Assembly: GCA_033439265.1 (NCBI GenBank)
Contig: JAVTVX010000031.1
Coordinates: 19,946,001-20,010,000 of the forward strand
Source of the DNA: Dillenia suffruticosa
Lineage: Eukaryota > Streptophyta > Magnoliopsida > Dilleniales > Dilleniaceae
Length of the DNA stretch: 64,000 bases
Direction: 5' to 3'
Positions 11,466-23,219 of the stretch are shown here, piece after piece. Under the pieces are notes generated by a model. It made no database searches and was not told where the DNA came from. It saw only the letters and a list, made by a program, of their open reading frames with translations. Position 1 is the stretch's first letter. The number at the start of each line of letters is the position of its first letter. The position numbers and the translations under genes were made by a program.

Positions 11466-11470
11466 GTAGT

Positions 11471-13394
11471 GATAAGATATAAATTGGTGTAATAATTTTA
11501 GTTGATTTTGCTTGATTTTTGGGATAATTAGTATACTAACGACTGTGTTTTATAATGTATGATATTTTAGGATTGATAGAGAAGAGTATGAAGAAAGGGA
11601 AGAAAAAGAAGTTAATATGGAATATTGATGCATAGGAGGAGAAGACTATGGACAACCATACTCTTACCTTAATGCGCAGACATATGGATTTCGAGATTTA
11701 TTGAAAGATTTTTTTGGAGGCCAAGTCAATAACACTCCTCTCTGAGTTTGTTTTAAAAATATTGAAGATTCTTAACATGTTGAATTATTCCTAATATTTA
11801 CCGATAAACTTTTAGAAAATCCATTTTTCATAATATTTTATCTTTTAGGAAGTTTATGTTTTTTTAAACCAATTAGATTATTTTCTCTTAATAAAACTCC
11901 AGTTATCAGGATTAAAAAAAAAAAAAACTTTCTCTAAAAGTAGGAGATTCACTCCTATAAAAGAGGAATTAAAAACCTTCAAAAGGAAGATATACGATTA
12001 TTGTTATTCTCTGCAAAATTTTATTAATTCTTGTATCCTTTTTCTTTGCCTTGTCCCTAAATTTATTTTCTAGTTTAGAGTTATTGAAATCTCGGTTTTT
12101 AATGATTGTGAAATCTGATTGAGCATACTGCATTAACAATTCATAGGTATTTATTTAATTCATATGCTCTAGTGTTTATGATATTTTAGAGTTTATTGAA
12201 TAGCTAGTCATTATTTAATAATTTTAGAATAATTTACAACTAATTAAAATGATAAATTTGTAATTATTTGTTTGTTTAATATAGTGGTACATGACATAAT
12301 TTCATTACCTCGCAAGCGATTTAATCTATATCATGGAATTAAATAATCTAATTTAAATAAACCCGATTATGCATTTATTTATCAGAATTAGGTTTCTCTA
12401 AATTTTTATACTGTCAAAATATTAAATTCTACAAATATCTCTAAAATTATCTTTTTATTAGGGAAATAATTAATGAGATTAAGTAAGGAGAGATTGGTTA
12501 TTTACCTGTTATTGAATGAAATAATATATTTATGATTTGTTGAATTCATTAAGTAGATCGATGATCAATCAATCTGAATTAAGGTTGATATAATTCCTTT
12601 GATTAGAAAGTTGATTTTCATTGATTTTTACTCTTTTAATTTTGGATTATTTATTTGTCTTTAATCAATTATTTATTTCCTTGAATTCATTAATTTAGTT
12701 AACCCCAAAATCCATATTTTTCCTTTTCTTAAAAGAAGTGAATTCACTATTTCCTAAGAAAATGACTCTTAGGGATGAGTATTACATTAAACCATGACCG
12801 AAATGATCAAAATTTGATGAACCGATTTAATTTGATTATACAATTTTTATAATCATAATCTAACCAAATAGAATAAAAATTGATAATTCGTTTATCTGAA
12901 TCAGGTAGTTCATTCGATTCGCACACATAGGTGATAATGAAATTTTTATAGATAAAGGAAAGATTAAAGGGCAATGTGATAATGCTGCACACATAGGTGA
13001 AAAGGAAAAGGAAAAGGAAAAGGAAAAGGAAAAGGAAAAGGAAAAGAAAAAGAAAAAGAATCCATCATAAAAAAATTATCTAATGTTTGATATGAGTAGT
13101 TAAAAAGAAGACTAAGACCTTGATTGTTGGCACTAACTTGTAAAGTAAGTATTAAATACGACTAAGATTAAGATCAGATATGTCATGTTGTTCACCTCTC
13201 TCTCTCTCTCTCTCTCTCTCTACTGCTTTCTGTAAAGATAATCCATGTTTGTGAATTATACGAATAATCATTGTAAAGGAACAAGTTTATGTATTTTATT
13301 TCCTAGTGGATTTACTTTATCTATTTCTTTCTCGTTTTTCCCCCTCAATTCAACAAATAATATTTGTAGCAGTATCCTTTTAATAACATTATCA
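11471..13394. repeat. AT-rich flank continued, upstream of kinase gene A
   Basis: No gene seen. 11471-12920 matches 24388-25832 of unit 2 and, more distantly, 39709-41010 of unit 3. The match stops at about 12921, where unit 1 lacks roughly 2.9 kb present in unit 2. A GGAAAA repeat (about 13001-13060) and a CT array (about 13194-13221) lie upstream of the gene; both have shorter or different-length counterparts before genes B and C. Confidence 0.65.
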
Positions 13395-13429
13395 AATTGA
13401 ATAGTTGGTTGATCTTTTCTCTTCATTGT

Positions 13430-13438
13430 TATATAAAT
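13430..13438 (+). promoter_or_regulatory. TATA box of kinase gene A
   Basis: TATATAAAT lies 89 bp before the proposed ATG. The same position in genes B and C reads CGTATAAAT, so the site is conserved and gene A has the better TATA match. A CT-rich array about 210-235 bp further upstream is also shared by the three copies. Confidence 0.6.
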
Positions 13439-13518
13439 GTTCAACCTCTACCGTCACTATGAAAACTAGAGAAAGTGAAGCAAAGAAGAAGGCATTCATG
13501 TTATATAGAATTTTGAAA

Positions 13519-16500
13519 ATGAATAGACGTGTTCTCGAAATCCCTCCTAAGCTTCTTCGCCATCTTATACTTCTGTTTTGCTTGCATTGTTTTCAATACG
13601 TCTCACTTAGTGAAGCACAGGATTTACCAGGAAACACAAACTTAGCAGGATACCCTTACTGCAGCGTTTACAGCCGTGACTGTGCTGCCCGATCTTCAAA
13701 GAGTGGATCTGTTCCATCTTCAGACTATGGATCTCTGCCCCAGAGTGAAGGTAATTAATCTAAATAATCGCCCCTTCTTTTTGGTTATGTGATTGATTTA
13801 TGATCTTGTTTTACAAAGGTCCTATGCAAGTCTATTACCCCGGGCAGAGCATGGCTATGCCACCTTTCTAGTGGGCTTTGCTATGAAGTCCAACTCCGCG
13901 GGCCTAATAGGCCCAGCCCGCGAGGGCCCAAAATGCCACAAAGGTTGAAGTTCCGAATTTTTATCACCAAATTTAACATAATAGCGAGGACCCTCTGACA
14001 CAACATGAACCAAAAATAAAAGGTTTGGACATTGTATATTCTCAGTAGGATCTCCTAAGGGCTGGCTTGCTCGAATTTGAGGAGGCCAGCTTTTGAAACT
14101 GTGCTATACTGGACCCTGGCCGGCCTTTTTAGCAAGTATGGTTAACAAAGTTCGAGCTTGCAGGGCTACTTGGGCATCATATTTCTCAAAAAAGGGTAAA
14201 TAGAGATGAATGTCAGCACTAATTAACGACAGACATGTGAGGGAAGAGCTGCAGTTATCTGGGATGGTTCTCTTGGTATTGGTCTAGACCCGTTTCCAAC
14301 CATCTGTTCCGTGTCCCTGGTGACTTTATTGAACCAGTAACTCAAATCCCTAGACAAATAGAAATTAGAGGTTTAAAATGTCGTCAATTTGTTGCAAAAG
14401 GACTATCACTATTTCAGTTCCTAATTTTCACCGGTAAAGATTTGTAATTATTAGCAAACTAGACATCGAAAAGATCAATACTAAATATGGATGGTGTGTA
14501 TTCATCACCGGTAAATAACACACAATTTTGTCGCTCAATTGCAATGAGTTATCTATTTGTCGCAAAAAAAGAAAACCAAGCAATTATTTTGGGAAGAAAT
14601 AGTTAGCGATGAAAAATACATTTGACGCAAGTGACAAAGTTGAGTCGTTGCTAAAACTGGGGCTAGTTGGCAACAAACCTATCGTCACTAATGAGCGACC
14701 CAAACAAAAGAATGACCCAAACCCAAACGGGCCCGTTAAATGCTCATGTTTTAATTATTTGGAAATTTATGCTGCTATTTAATTGATTTTCGCATGTTGC
14801 ATAGTGGATGCTCTTATGTCGTTCATAAATGCCTTGGGCCCGAAGATCATGCCAGATATATCAACATCATCGTGTCAAGATGGATTCAGTGGTCTTAGTA
14901 TCTACTGTACCGACTGCACAAATAATCAAACTTGCCACATTGAATCAATGTAGGTGTTTGTTGTGACCACATATCTCCCATAAAAATTAATTCAATTTCT
15001 TCACTGAATTTAGCATCATCATGATAATTGAAAATTGTGGTGCACAAGTTATTTGGGCGGAAGAGATTTGGAAGGAACCATTGATGAAGCGGTGGGGGAT
15101 CTTTTGTACTTGAAGGGGCTGTAAGTTTGATTTAGTATTCCTATCTAATTAGCACACACATAAGTAGCTATCACTTAATTTTTTTCAAGTATTATACATA
15201 AATTTTTTATTGAAAATGAAAAATGTTCCTTTTCTCCACTTTTCTTTTTCTAATTTAATTTTCCCCACTCGGGAGCAGCTATTTATCCTCCAACAAACTC
15301 ACTGGAACCATTCCTTCCACCTTGGGAAAGTTGCGGTCGCTTACAGATCTGTAAGTTTCGATTAATTCCTTTCAAATCGTCCTAAAGTAATTCAGATGGT
15401 ACATTTTAATTCTGGGAAAATATTCATCAGGGTTGACATTGATTAGCCCAAAAACTAAATATATATTATGTATATTTAAAGAGCCACCACAATCAATCCT
15501 GATATATCTTTCGGTCTGATTGTTTTTTTTTTTTTTTTTTAAAGCTATATTCGCTAATAATGTGTATACCTCTGTGATTATTTCTGCTTTTATGTTTTAT
15601 ATTTTATTAGGCAACTTGATGACAACCTTTTGGAGGGGAATATACCCAATAACTTCTGGAATTTGACTGCCCTAACTTCTCTGTAAGCTTTTAATCTCAT
15701 AAGTCAGAAGCTTCCATTCTTATCTTCCACAAGCCTTTATGTTTTATTATTATTACTGTTGTACGCATAAATTCACAACATTTTCAGTTGTTTTCATTGG
15801 TTGTTAACTTTGGTGGCAGCTATTTGGACAACAACTTCCTCAATGGTTCCATACCAACTTCCTTGGGATTGCTGCCGTCTCTCCGATATCTGTAAGTATA
15901 CAAATTTTAATACTCACATTTCAATCAAAATCAAACGCTCCTCTTTCATTTTTTTTTCCTTTCAATTTTATTTTGCATCGGCAAGATTAAAGTTGACTCT
16001 TTTTCCGAATGTTATGTGAGTGTGAATGTTTTGGGTCTTTCTAGTCTCAAGCTTTATCTGTTTCTGGGTCTTGCAGTTCTCTCTCCCAAAATGTTTTTTC
16101 AGGTCCAATTCCTGATGATCTGAGGAAGCTCTCCAATCTTACAGTCCTGTATCTCTCTCTCTCTCTCTCTCATAATTATATATGTATTGTGAATGTTCTC
16201 TGAACTTAACAATCTTGGTTTTGAAGGAACTTAGAAGAAAACCAGCTCAATGGTTCTCTTCCAGAGATTGGGAACTTGACTTCATTATTTAAATTGTAAG
16301 CAAAATCTGTTTTCTTTATTTGATTTGACCAAGAGTTTAACTGGTACTAGAGTGCAAGTAGAACAATATTGTACTTATTGTGGCAGCTGGGTGGGAGCCA
16401 ACAATTTGACCGGAAAAATACCTGACAGTTATGCCAAGCTTATACAGATGGAAACCTTGTATGTTTATGTTGATTATATTCCCTACATACTACATGACAT

Positions 16501-19500
16501 GATCTAAAAAGACCCTGTTTTTAATACAAGGACTATCAATTGTTGCAGTAAGGTTTTTGGAAATAGTTTGTCGGGTAAAATACCAGACTTCTTTGCAAAA
16601 TGGACAAGTCTTTCCGAGTTGTAAGTATTCTCAGACCTTGTTTCGTTAGTCAGGTCAGGTCCCATGTCGCAGCGCTACAATTATATACGTTTATTGGATG
16701 GCAGATATCTCTTGGGAAACAATTTTGAAGGAAAACTAGATGCCAAGATTTTCAACATGACGAGTCTGCGCTACCTGTAAGTATAGGTTCATATCTCAAA
16801 ACATCCCAAAAAAAAAAAGGAAAACCCATTTTCTTTGGTATCTCTTCAGGTTGAGGCTAATGTGACTGAAGGATTTTATTTTATTTTTCCAGGTTGGTTA
16901 GCGATTTAAACACTTCTGACTTTGATCTGCCCTCATCTGCAAATATTTCCAATATATATTATCTGTAAGGGAAGCATTCACATTTCATTTTTTATTTCTA
17001 GGCAATCCTCCATGTCCCATTCGATTTGGTTGTGTTGGTAATTTTTCGTGGCTTTGTAGGACACTGAGAAATTGCTCAATCACTGGAAAAATCCCAACGT
17101 GGATAGGCAATTTGTCTAAATTAGCATATCTGTAAGTTGTCTTCTGCCGATTGTTCTACCTTTTACTTTGTTGATGGTCTATTTTGTCAGTGATATGATC
17201 CGTTGGAGTATTTTTAAAATGGTGCGGACATTTGTTTCACTTAGGAAACTTTAAAAGCTTAGGACTTGCATATAGTATGGGTCACGGGAGAATGGCCAAA
17301 AGCGACTGGTGAGTATTATGCAAGTGGGGTTAATTTTGTTCAAGGAAAGCGAGATTGCAAGACGCCTTAAAACCATCTTCAAACAAAACCAAATAAGGGT
17401 TGGAACACGCTTTCAAGCCATCTTATAAAGATTACCTTTTTGCATCTTGCGGCTTTTCATATCTTAATCAAATATGGCCATATTGGTTATTGATTTGTTG
17501 AATTTGTCATTCTAGTGATTTGAGCTACAACAAGTTAACTGGCAGTATCCCTGATTCATTCAGCAATTTAAGCCTAACAAACCTGTAAGTGGATTTCTAG
17601 ATCTCTTCACCATAACTGCTCCTGTGAAGCAGATTGCACAATGGAATTTTTATTGTTTCTCATTGCAGACACCTCACAAGCAATATGCTTCAAGGAGCCA
17701 TTCCTGGTTGGATCCAGAAATCTGTCCAAACTACTGCGTAAACTTCAATTTCTCTGAAACTTGTGACTAAAAAGATCACTTTAAGAGCATCCTCATGAGT
17801 AATTTGTTATGGCTGTTTAATTATATGGTGGTTGTTGGCATCACATGTTTGGTTTTTCCAGAATGTTTCTATTCTTAATCTCTAATTGCTATCTTTCAGG
17901 GATTTTTCATTCAATAATTTTGAGGAAGTACCAAAATGGAATTCAAGCGCGTTAGATATGTAAGGAAATGTACCGGTTATAATCTTTCTTGCTTGTGCTT
18001 TTAATCTCTACACTTTTGGAAATTTCACCAATTATGTTCCTTCTTCCTTATTCGCATTTTTCAGGAATCTATTTAATTGCTGCTCAACTTCAATTCCAAA
18101 TACGTACATTCATTTTCTCTTTTCACTTCGTGATTCTGGTGTGCATTTCATATAATTTCACTATACTAGATTTGATCTGAGGTTCTTTGTTATGAATGTA
18201 TGAGGATGTTTTAGGAATTCCACATGGGAGATAATCAAGAGATCTTGCGCTGGTGACAAATCTAAGTGTAGGAATTCTTTCACATGCTTGTGTAGCAGAG
18301 AATGTTAAAGGAGCCTAACAAATAGCTGTCTTGTTTATTGCAGACCATTCATTGTTCATAAACTGTGGTGGTGAGGAGATGCCTATGAATGGTGTCCTGT
18401 ATGCTCAAGACAATGCCTCTACGAATTACTTTGTAAGTCAAGAAGGAAACTGGGGCTATACTTTTTCTGGAGACTATTTGGCAACAACAACAAGTTCAGC
18501 TGATCTGATAAGAAATATGACATGTGGCATCTCGGTTCCTGATGCACCATTATATACAACAGCTCGCCTTGCACCTCTTTCTCTCACATATTATGGCTTC
18601 TGTATGCATAAAGGCACTTACAAGGGGAGTCTTCATTTTGCTGAAATAGTATACTCTGAAAAGGAAGATCACAGCATCATCCCAAAGCGCGTATTTGATG
18701 TATATATTCAGGTAAAACTTGTTCGATCTCTCAGAATCATTGTGCCATTGACCAGCCAGTGCTTACTTCAAAGTATTTCAATTTCAGGGAAAGAGGGAAT
18801 TGAAGGATTTTAATATAAAGGAGGAAGCTGGGGGTTCCAACAAGGTATGGGTGAAAAATTTCACAGCTGAGGTGACAGATCATCTTTTGACGATTCACTT
18901 GTTCTGGGCTGGCAAAGGGTCTTTCATCAATAACTATGGTCTCTGTGGACCCTTGATTTCTGCAATATCGGTGACTGCTGGTAGGAAATTTATCTTTTTC
19001 TGGACCTATAAATAATTTGCGACTTCTGATATTTGATTGTCCAGTTCTGCATCGCAGATTTCCCGGTTGGTAAAAGTCGGCTACCTGCTTTATATATTGT
19101 GCTGATTGTGGCAGCTTCAGTCATTTTCCCTCTCTTGCTTTTGCTGTTTCTTTGGAGAATAAGGTGCCTTCGACGCAGAAACGTGCATGATGAAGGTGCG
19201 AATGCTTCCTTTCTCACCTCATTTTTTTGGTATGCCTTCAAGAACAATCTTCAACTCAGATAAGCCACCGTGTGCTTGAGAACCTATTAACAATTCAATG
19301 CACTGTCCTATGACAGAGATATGCTTGAAGCTCAAAGATAAAGATGTCACTGTCAGAGAAATAAAAGAAGCCACCCAAAATTTCAGTAAAGAGGTAATAG
19401 GAGAAGGGGGCTCAGGGATAGTTTACAAGGTAAAAACCATTTCTTCTATCTGTCAGTCTAATTTTTAGCCTTGTCAAATGATAGTCTAATTCTTTTTATT

Positions 19501-20893
19501 TCTTGAAAACATGGGTGCAGGCTTGTCTTCATGAGCAGAACATAGCGGTGAAGAAGCTCTTTGCTCAATCAGTGCAAAGAATCACTGAATTTGACAATGA
19601 AGTCAATGCCCTAAAAAATTTTGAGCATGAGAATCTTGTTCCATTGTTGGGAAGCTACAGAAGAAACGACTTATACTTGCTGATATATCAATACATGGAA
19701 CACAACTCCCTTGCACGAGCTTTATTTGGTAGCGTATTCAAGTTTTTAATGTGGACTAAATGAGAATGTATTGTTTTGCAGTATATGTAACTTCAAATGA
19801 CTTATGAATAATCTGCAGATCCAAACGTCCCATTGGAACTCAATTGGAAAGTTAGATATGGAATCTGCCTTGGAATTGCAAAGGGTTTGGAGTACCTTCA
19901 CCGAGTCAAGGTTTTTCATAGGGACATTAAAGCCACTAATATTCTCCTTGATGAAACTTTACAAGCTAGGATATCTGATTTTGGACTTGCAAAGCTCCAT
20001 AATGAAGAAAATCAGCATATGGTTACTCGAAAAGTTGCAGGAACTTAGTGAGTAATCTTAGTATTTTTGTTTTCTGAACTCAATGACAAGTTTATAAGTT
20101 TCTATTGTTGTTATTTACAGTGGTTATATGGCACCTGAGTATGCAATGCGGGGCATTTTATCAGAGAAAACGGATGTCTATAGCTATGGAGTGGTCATCC
20201 TTGAAATAGTTAGTGGAAAGAACAATGCCGAACATAACAAGGACTATGTTTTTCTACTAGACAAGGTAAGGCGTCTAACTCGAGTTACTAGACAAGGCAA
20301 GGTGTCTAACTTGAATGCCATATAATCTCATCTTGAGAACGGATTCGTAGGCATTTTAGAGCAGTAGTTGCACTCAAAAAGCTTTTAATCAAGGCAAAGT
20401 CAGAAAATTATATATGGGGGAGGGACGAAGTATATACAAAAGAATAAGGAATGATGAGAGAAAAGATTTATAACTTTTGGGAAATAAATAGTATTCAAAA
20501 GGATTTTGGCGGTATTTCTCACCGCCTGCATATTTTGTGAAACTGCAGGCTTACGTTTATCAAAGAGAGGGAAGGCTTGCAGAGTTAGTTGATGAAAGAT
20601 TGAGATATGAAGTCGACTTTAAGGAGGAAGAAGCGGTAAAAATCTTGACATTGTCTGTAATGTGCACCAGCCCATCACCTTCACTCAGGCCTGAAATGTC
20701 TCAAGCGGTGAGTGTACTTCAAGGTAACCTAACCATTGAGCAGGTCTTTGCTGCCCGTCCAATGATCTCGGTGGACTCTAATGACAAAGCCATGTCTCCC
20801 GGGGATTTCCAAACATATACGGACTTCTCCAGCACGTCCACGGAAGTGACATCAACTTCATCAGCTTTAAACGTGGGCATTAAAGCAAGATGA
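13519..20893 (+). CDS. LRR-malectin receptor-like kinase A (LRR-VIII type, 26 exons, 1064 aa)
   Basis: Membrane receptor kinase expected to sense an extracellular signal and phosphorylate Ser/Thr. Exons: 13519-13750, 14805-14949, 15049-15120, 15279-15350, 15611-15682, 15820-15891, 16077-16148, 16227-16295, 16387-16458, 16549-16620, 16705-16776, 16893-16964, 17060-17131, 17516-17584, 17669-17737, 17900-17959, 18065-18103, 18215-18267, 18344-18711, 18788-18980, 19058-19195, 19317-19429, 19521-19728, 19819-20047, 20121-20265, 20549-20893. Signal peptide ([20 protein letters not shown]). Exons 3-15 are 69-72 bp with phase-2 introns, about one LRR each. Malectin-like domain about 486-672 ([21 protein letters not shown]); membrane segment about 683-705. 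Kinase: GEGGSG 747-752, Lys767, HRD 859-861, DFG 879-881, then GYMAPEY; all key residues present, RD type. Total coding length 3195 bp with no stop. Resembles Arabidopsis At1g53430/LIK1-type proteins; its ligand cannot be read from sequence. The ATG matches those of genes B and C. Confidence 0.9.
13830..14760. repeat. Conserved repeat-like block in intron 1 of kinase gene A
   Basis: Most of the 1054-bp first intron is non-coding sequence shared with intron 1 of genes B (about 29570-30430) and C (about 44420-45370). It begins with a GC-rich stretch (GCGGGCCTAATAGGCCCAGC) and later has repeated TTAGCGA/TCGTCGC-like motifs, as in the subterminal regions of CACTA transposons. No transposase is seen. 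An old, decayed DNA transposon present before the gene duplications is possible. Confidence 0.3.
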
Positions 20894-20930
20894 AGTAAAA
20901 CATGTAGTCCTAAGGTTCCTCTCTATATCT

Positions 20931-21048
20931 CAGACTTGGGCTTGTTATGTGTGATGTCAATAAATCTATCTCAGACTTGGGCTTGTTATGTGTGATGTCA
21001 ATAAATCTATCTCAGACTTGGGCTTGTTATGTGTGATGTCAATACATC
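20931..21048 (+). repeat. 41-bp tandem repeat in the 3'UTR of gene A (3 copies)
   Basis: Three tandem copies (20931-20971, 20972-21012, 21013-about 21048) that start CAGACTTGGGCTTGTTATGT; the first two contain GTCAATAAATC, a likely polyadenylation signal (AATAAA at 20959-20964 and 21000-21005). The third has AATACA. Gene B has two copies and gene C one. Confidence 0.85.
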
Positions 21049-23219
21049 TTTGTAATCCTAAAATGTCTGTTTTTTTTTTTTTTTTTTTTTTTCATGTGTG
21101 TTTGTTGTGTTTTTCCTTTTGAATTTGTAATTCTAATGGCTATGTGAAACTAGACTTGGGTCAATAAATATTTTCGTCTATCTAAAATATTTATTAATTT
21201 AAGATGGTATTTGTAAAAAAGAATTTTATTACTTTTTTGTCACAACTAAAATATTCTCTAAAACTTTTATTACGATAAGTATAATAGATAGTATTATTTA
21301 AAAACTTAACCGCTCAAAATAGTCACATTTATCGTAAAATGGATTTAAACAAACACTATTAGAATAGAGATTTTGGTTTATATAATTATATAGTAAGTTT
21401 AAAAATAAGGTATAATAAAAAAAGTGTTTCAAAAATGGCATTGCTGAAATGGGTCAAACCCTAGGTATAAATTTATATTAAGGTTTAATTACACCTTTAA
21501 TCCAAAATTAATATTTTGCCCACTTTACATACATAATTTTTTTATTATAAATTAATTTATTCTTTCAATTTCAACTAGGGTAGAATATTACTTTGGGAAT
21601 TGCAAGAGAAATTTTTTAATGGTCCAGCTGAGGTGGCAGTCTTGTTGGACTGCCACATCGGCAATTTAAACTAGTCGTGAACATGGCAAAGAGGAGTAGC
21701 TAATGACTAAGAATTAGCAAAGTTTAAGATTTAAAAAAGAATTTTAAGTGAAAAGCATATAATAAAGAATGATTACGATAATTATTTATTTAATAAAATT
21801 ATACTACATCACAAGTTTTAAATGTTTAATAATTATTTTTTTACCGGCTAGAAAGACCACCGAGTTAAAATTGAATAAATCGAATTTCAGGTGACAATTG
21901 ATTTCATCATGTTTTAATTTTTTATTCAATTTCAAAAGTATTTTAATTAATTCAAACTTAGTTAACTTTGAAAAGTTTTATTTCTTGTTGACACAAACTG
22001 GCACTCAAGATTTTGTTTTTGATTCTTTTAATTTATATAATATAAAAGAGAAAAGAATGAATACACTTTAGACTCATCTGGGATTAAATAATTTTTTTTT
22101 TTAATGTGAGCTGTTGATGAGATAATTTTTATTTTAGGCTTTTTTTTTTATGATTTTGAATTTTACCTTATATTTCAATAAAAAAAGTTCACTTACAAAA
22201 TAGTGACTAAGTTGAGATTTCGCAACGAAGAAATTATTTGTTTAGTTTTTAAACTTTACTCTCAGTTTATGAATTAGTTTCAAAATTTCAAAATATAACA
22301 GTTAAAAATCTAAATTTTATAATTGGTAACGAATTGATCCCTCCGTTAATAACGTGCCAATTTAACTGTTAAATACTGATATGACATCACAGATGATGTG
22401 ATGAGATAGATTTTAAGTTGGCTTCCCTCTCATCAACAATTGCTGACGTGTCAACATATGCACGCAATATTGTAGTGCTATATCAGTAGTAGCAGTCAAG
22501 TTGACGTTATTATTGACAGGGGATGACTTCGTTATCAATTGTGAAACTTAAGTTATCAATATTTGTATTCTGAAATTTAGTACATTGAGGATGAATTTAG
22601 AGGATAAACCAGTGAAGACCCCATAAAAGCAGAGCATCTAGATATCTTCACGCTTTAGACTAGTTTTAAATATCCAAAAGGATTTGGTTGCAATATGATT
22701 GGGTGAATGGAGATAAAATGGGGTCGGTGTCAAATTACGTCATTCGCCTTAGGTCATCTCACAAAGAAATAGACTTGTTACGTCTAAGAAAGAAACCTTT
22801 TCTTTTTAAAAGATAAAGGTGATATGCCAGCACCATCTGCTCGCAATATTATGATATCTTGTCGGTATTTAATGATTGAATTAACTTTATCATTGAGAGA
22901 GGATCCATTCTTATCAACTGTGAAATAAATTGCGAGCCTAAACCGGTAAAGACTCCATAAAAGCAGCATCCAGATATCTTCGTGCTTTAGACTACTTTTA
23001 AATATCCGAAAGGATTTGGTTGCAATATGATTGGGTGAATGGAGATAAAATGGGGTCGGTGTCAAATGATGTCACACGCCTTCGGTAATCTCACGAAGAA
23101 ATCGTCTTGCTATGTTTAAGATACCTTTTCTTTTTAAAAGATAAAGGGGGAGACGGCAAAGATTAAAGGCAACGTTATCAATTGTTTAAAAGTATAGTCT
23201 AGTGGGTTTTTTTTTTTTT
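21049..23219. repeat. Intergenic, downstream part of duplicated unit 1
   Basis: No gene seen. AT-rich sequence with a T tract at 21070-21092. 21110-23210 is repeated after gene B at about 36960-38710, so it belongs to the duplicated unit. Within it, 22615-22760 and 22925-23070 are near-copies of each other, containing AAAAGGATTTGGTTGCAATA-like sequence. Confidence 0.6.

Larger units (their letters stand above)
1248..11470 (+). mobile_element. Full-length Ty3/gypsy LTR retrotransposon, chromodomain (Tekay/Del-like) clade, with target duplication
   Basis: A complete element, TG...CA at 1253-11465, bounded by the 5-bp target duplication GTAGT (1248-1252 and 11466-11470). The order is LTR, tRNA-iMet-type PBS, gag, protease, reverse transcriptase, RNase H, integrase, chromodomain, PPT, LTR. 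Integrase after RNase H places it in Ty3/gypsy (Metaviridae), and the C-terminal chromodomain makes it a chromovirus. Pol carries two in-frame stops and a frameshift, so this copy is not autonomous, though it could be mobilised by relatives. A gapless hand comparison of the last 1811 bp of the two LTRs gives about 44 differences (about 2.4%), mostly transitions, which indicates a fairly recent insertion. The empty site is preserved at 24383-24387 in unit 2. Confidence 0.97.

Noticed and set aside
20041..20050. Apparent stop codon just after the kinase activation loop (GT-stop) in all three genes
   Set aside because: The TAG is formed by the exon end TA and the intron GT; splicing to the next exon gives GTYGYMAPEY, so the kinase is not truncated.
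19804..20055. A second open frame over the kinase exon with HRD (also 35692-35943 and 50772-50957)
   Set aside because: It is a shadow in the wrong frame; the real frame carries the HRD and DFG motifs and continues through the splice sites.
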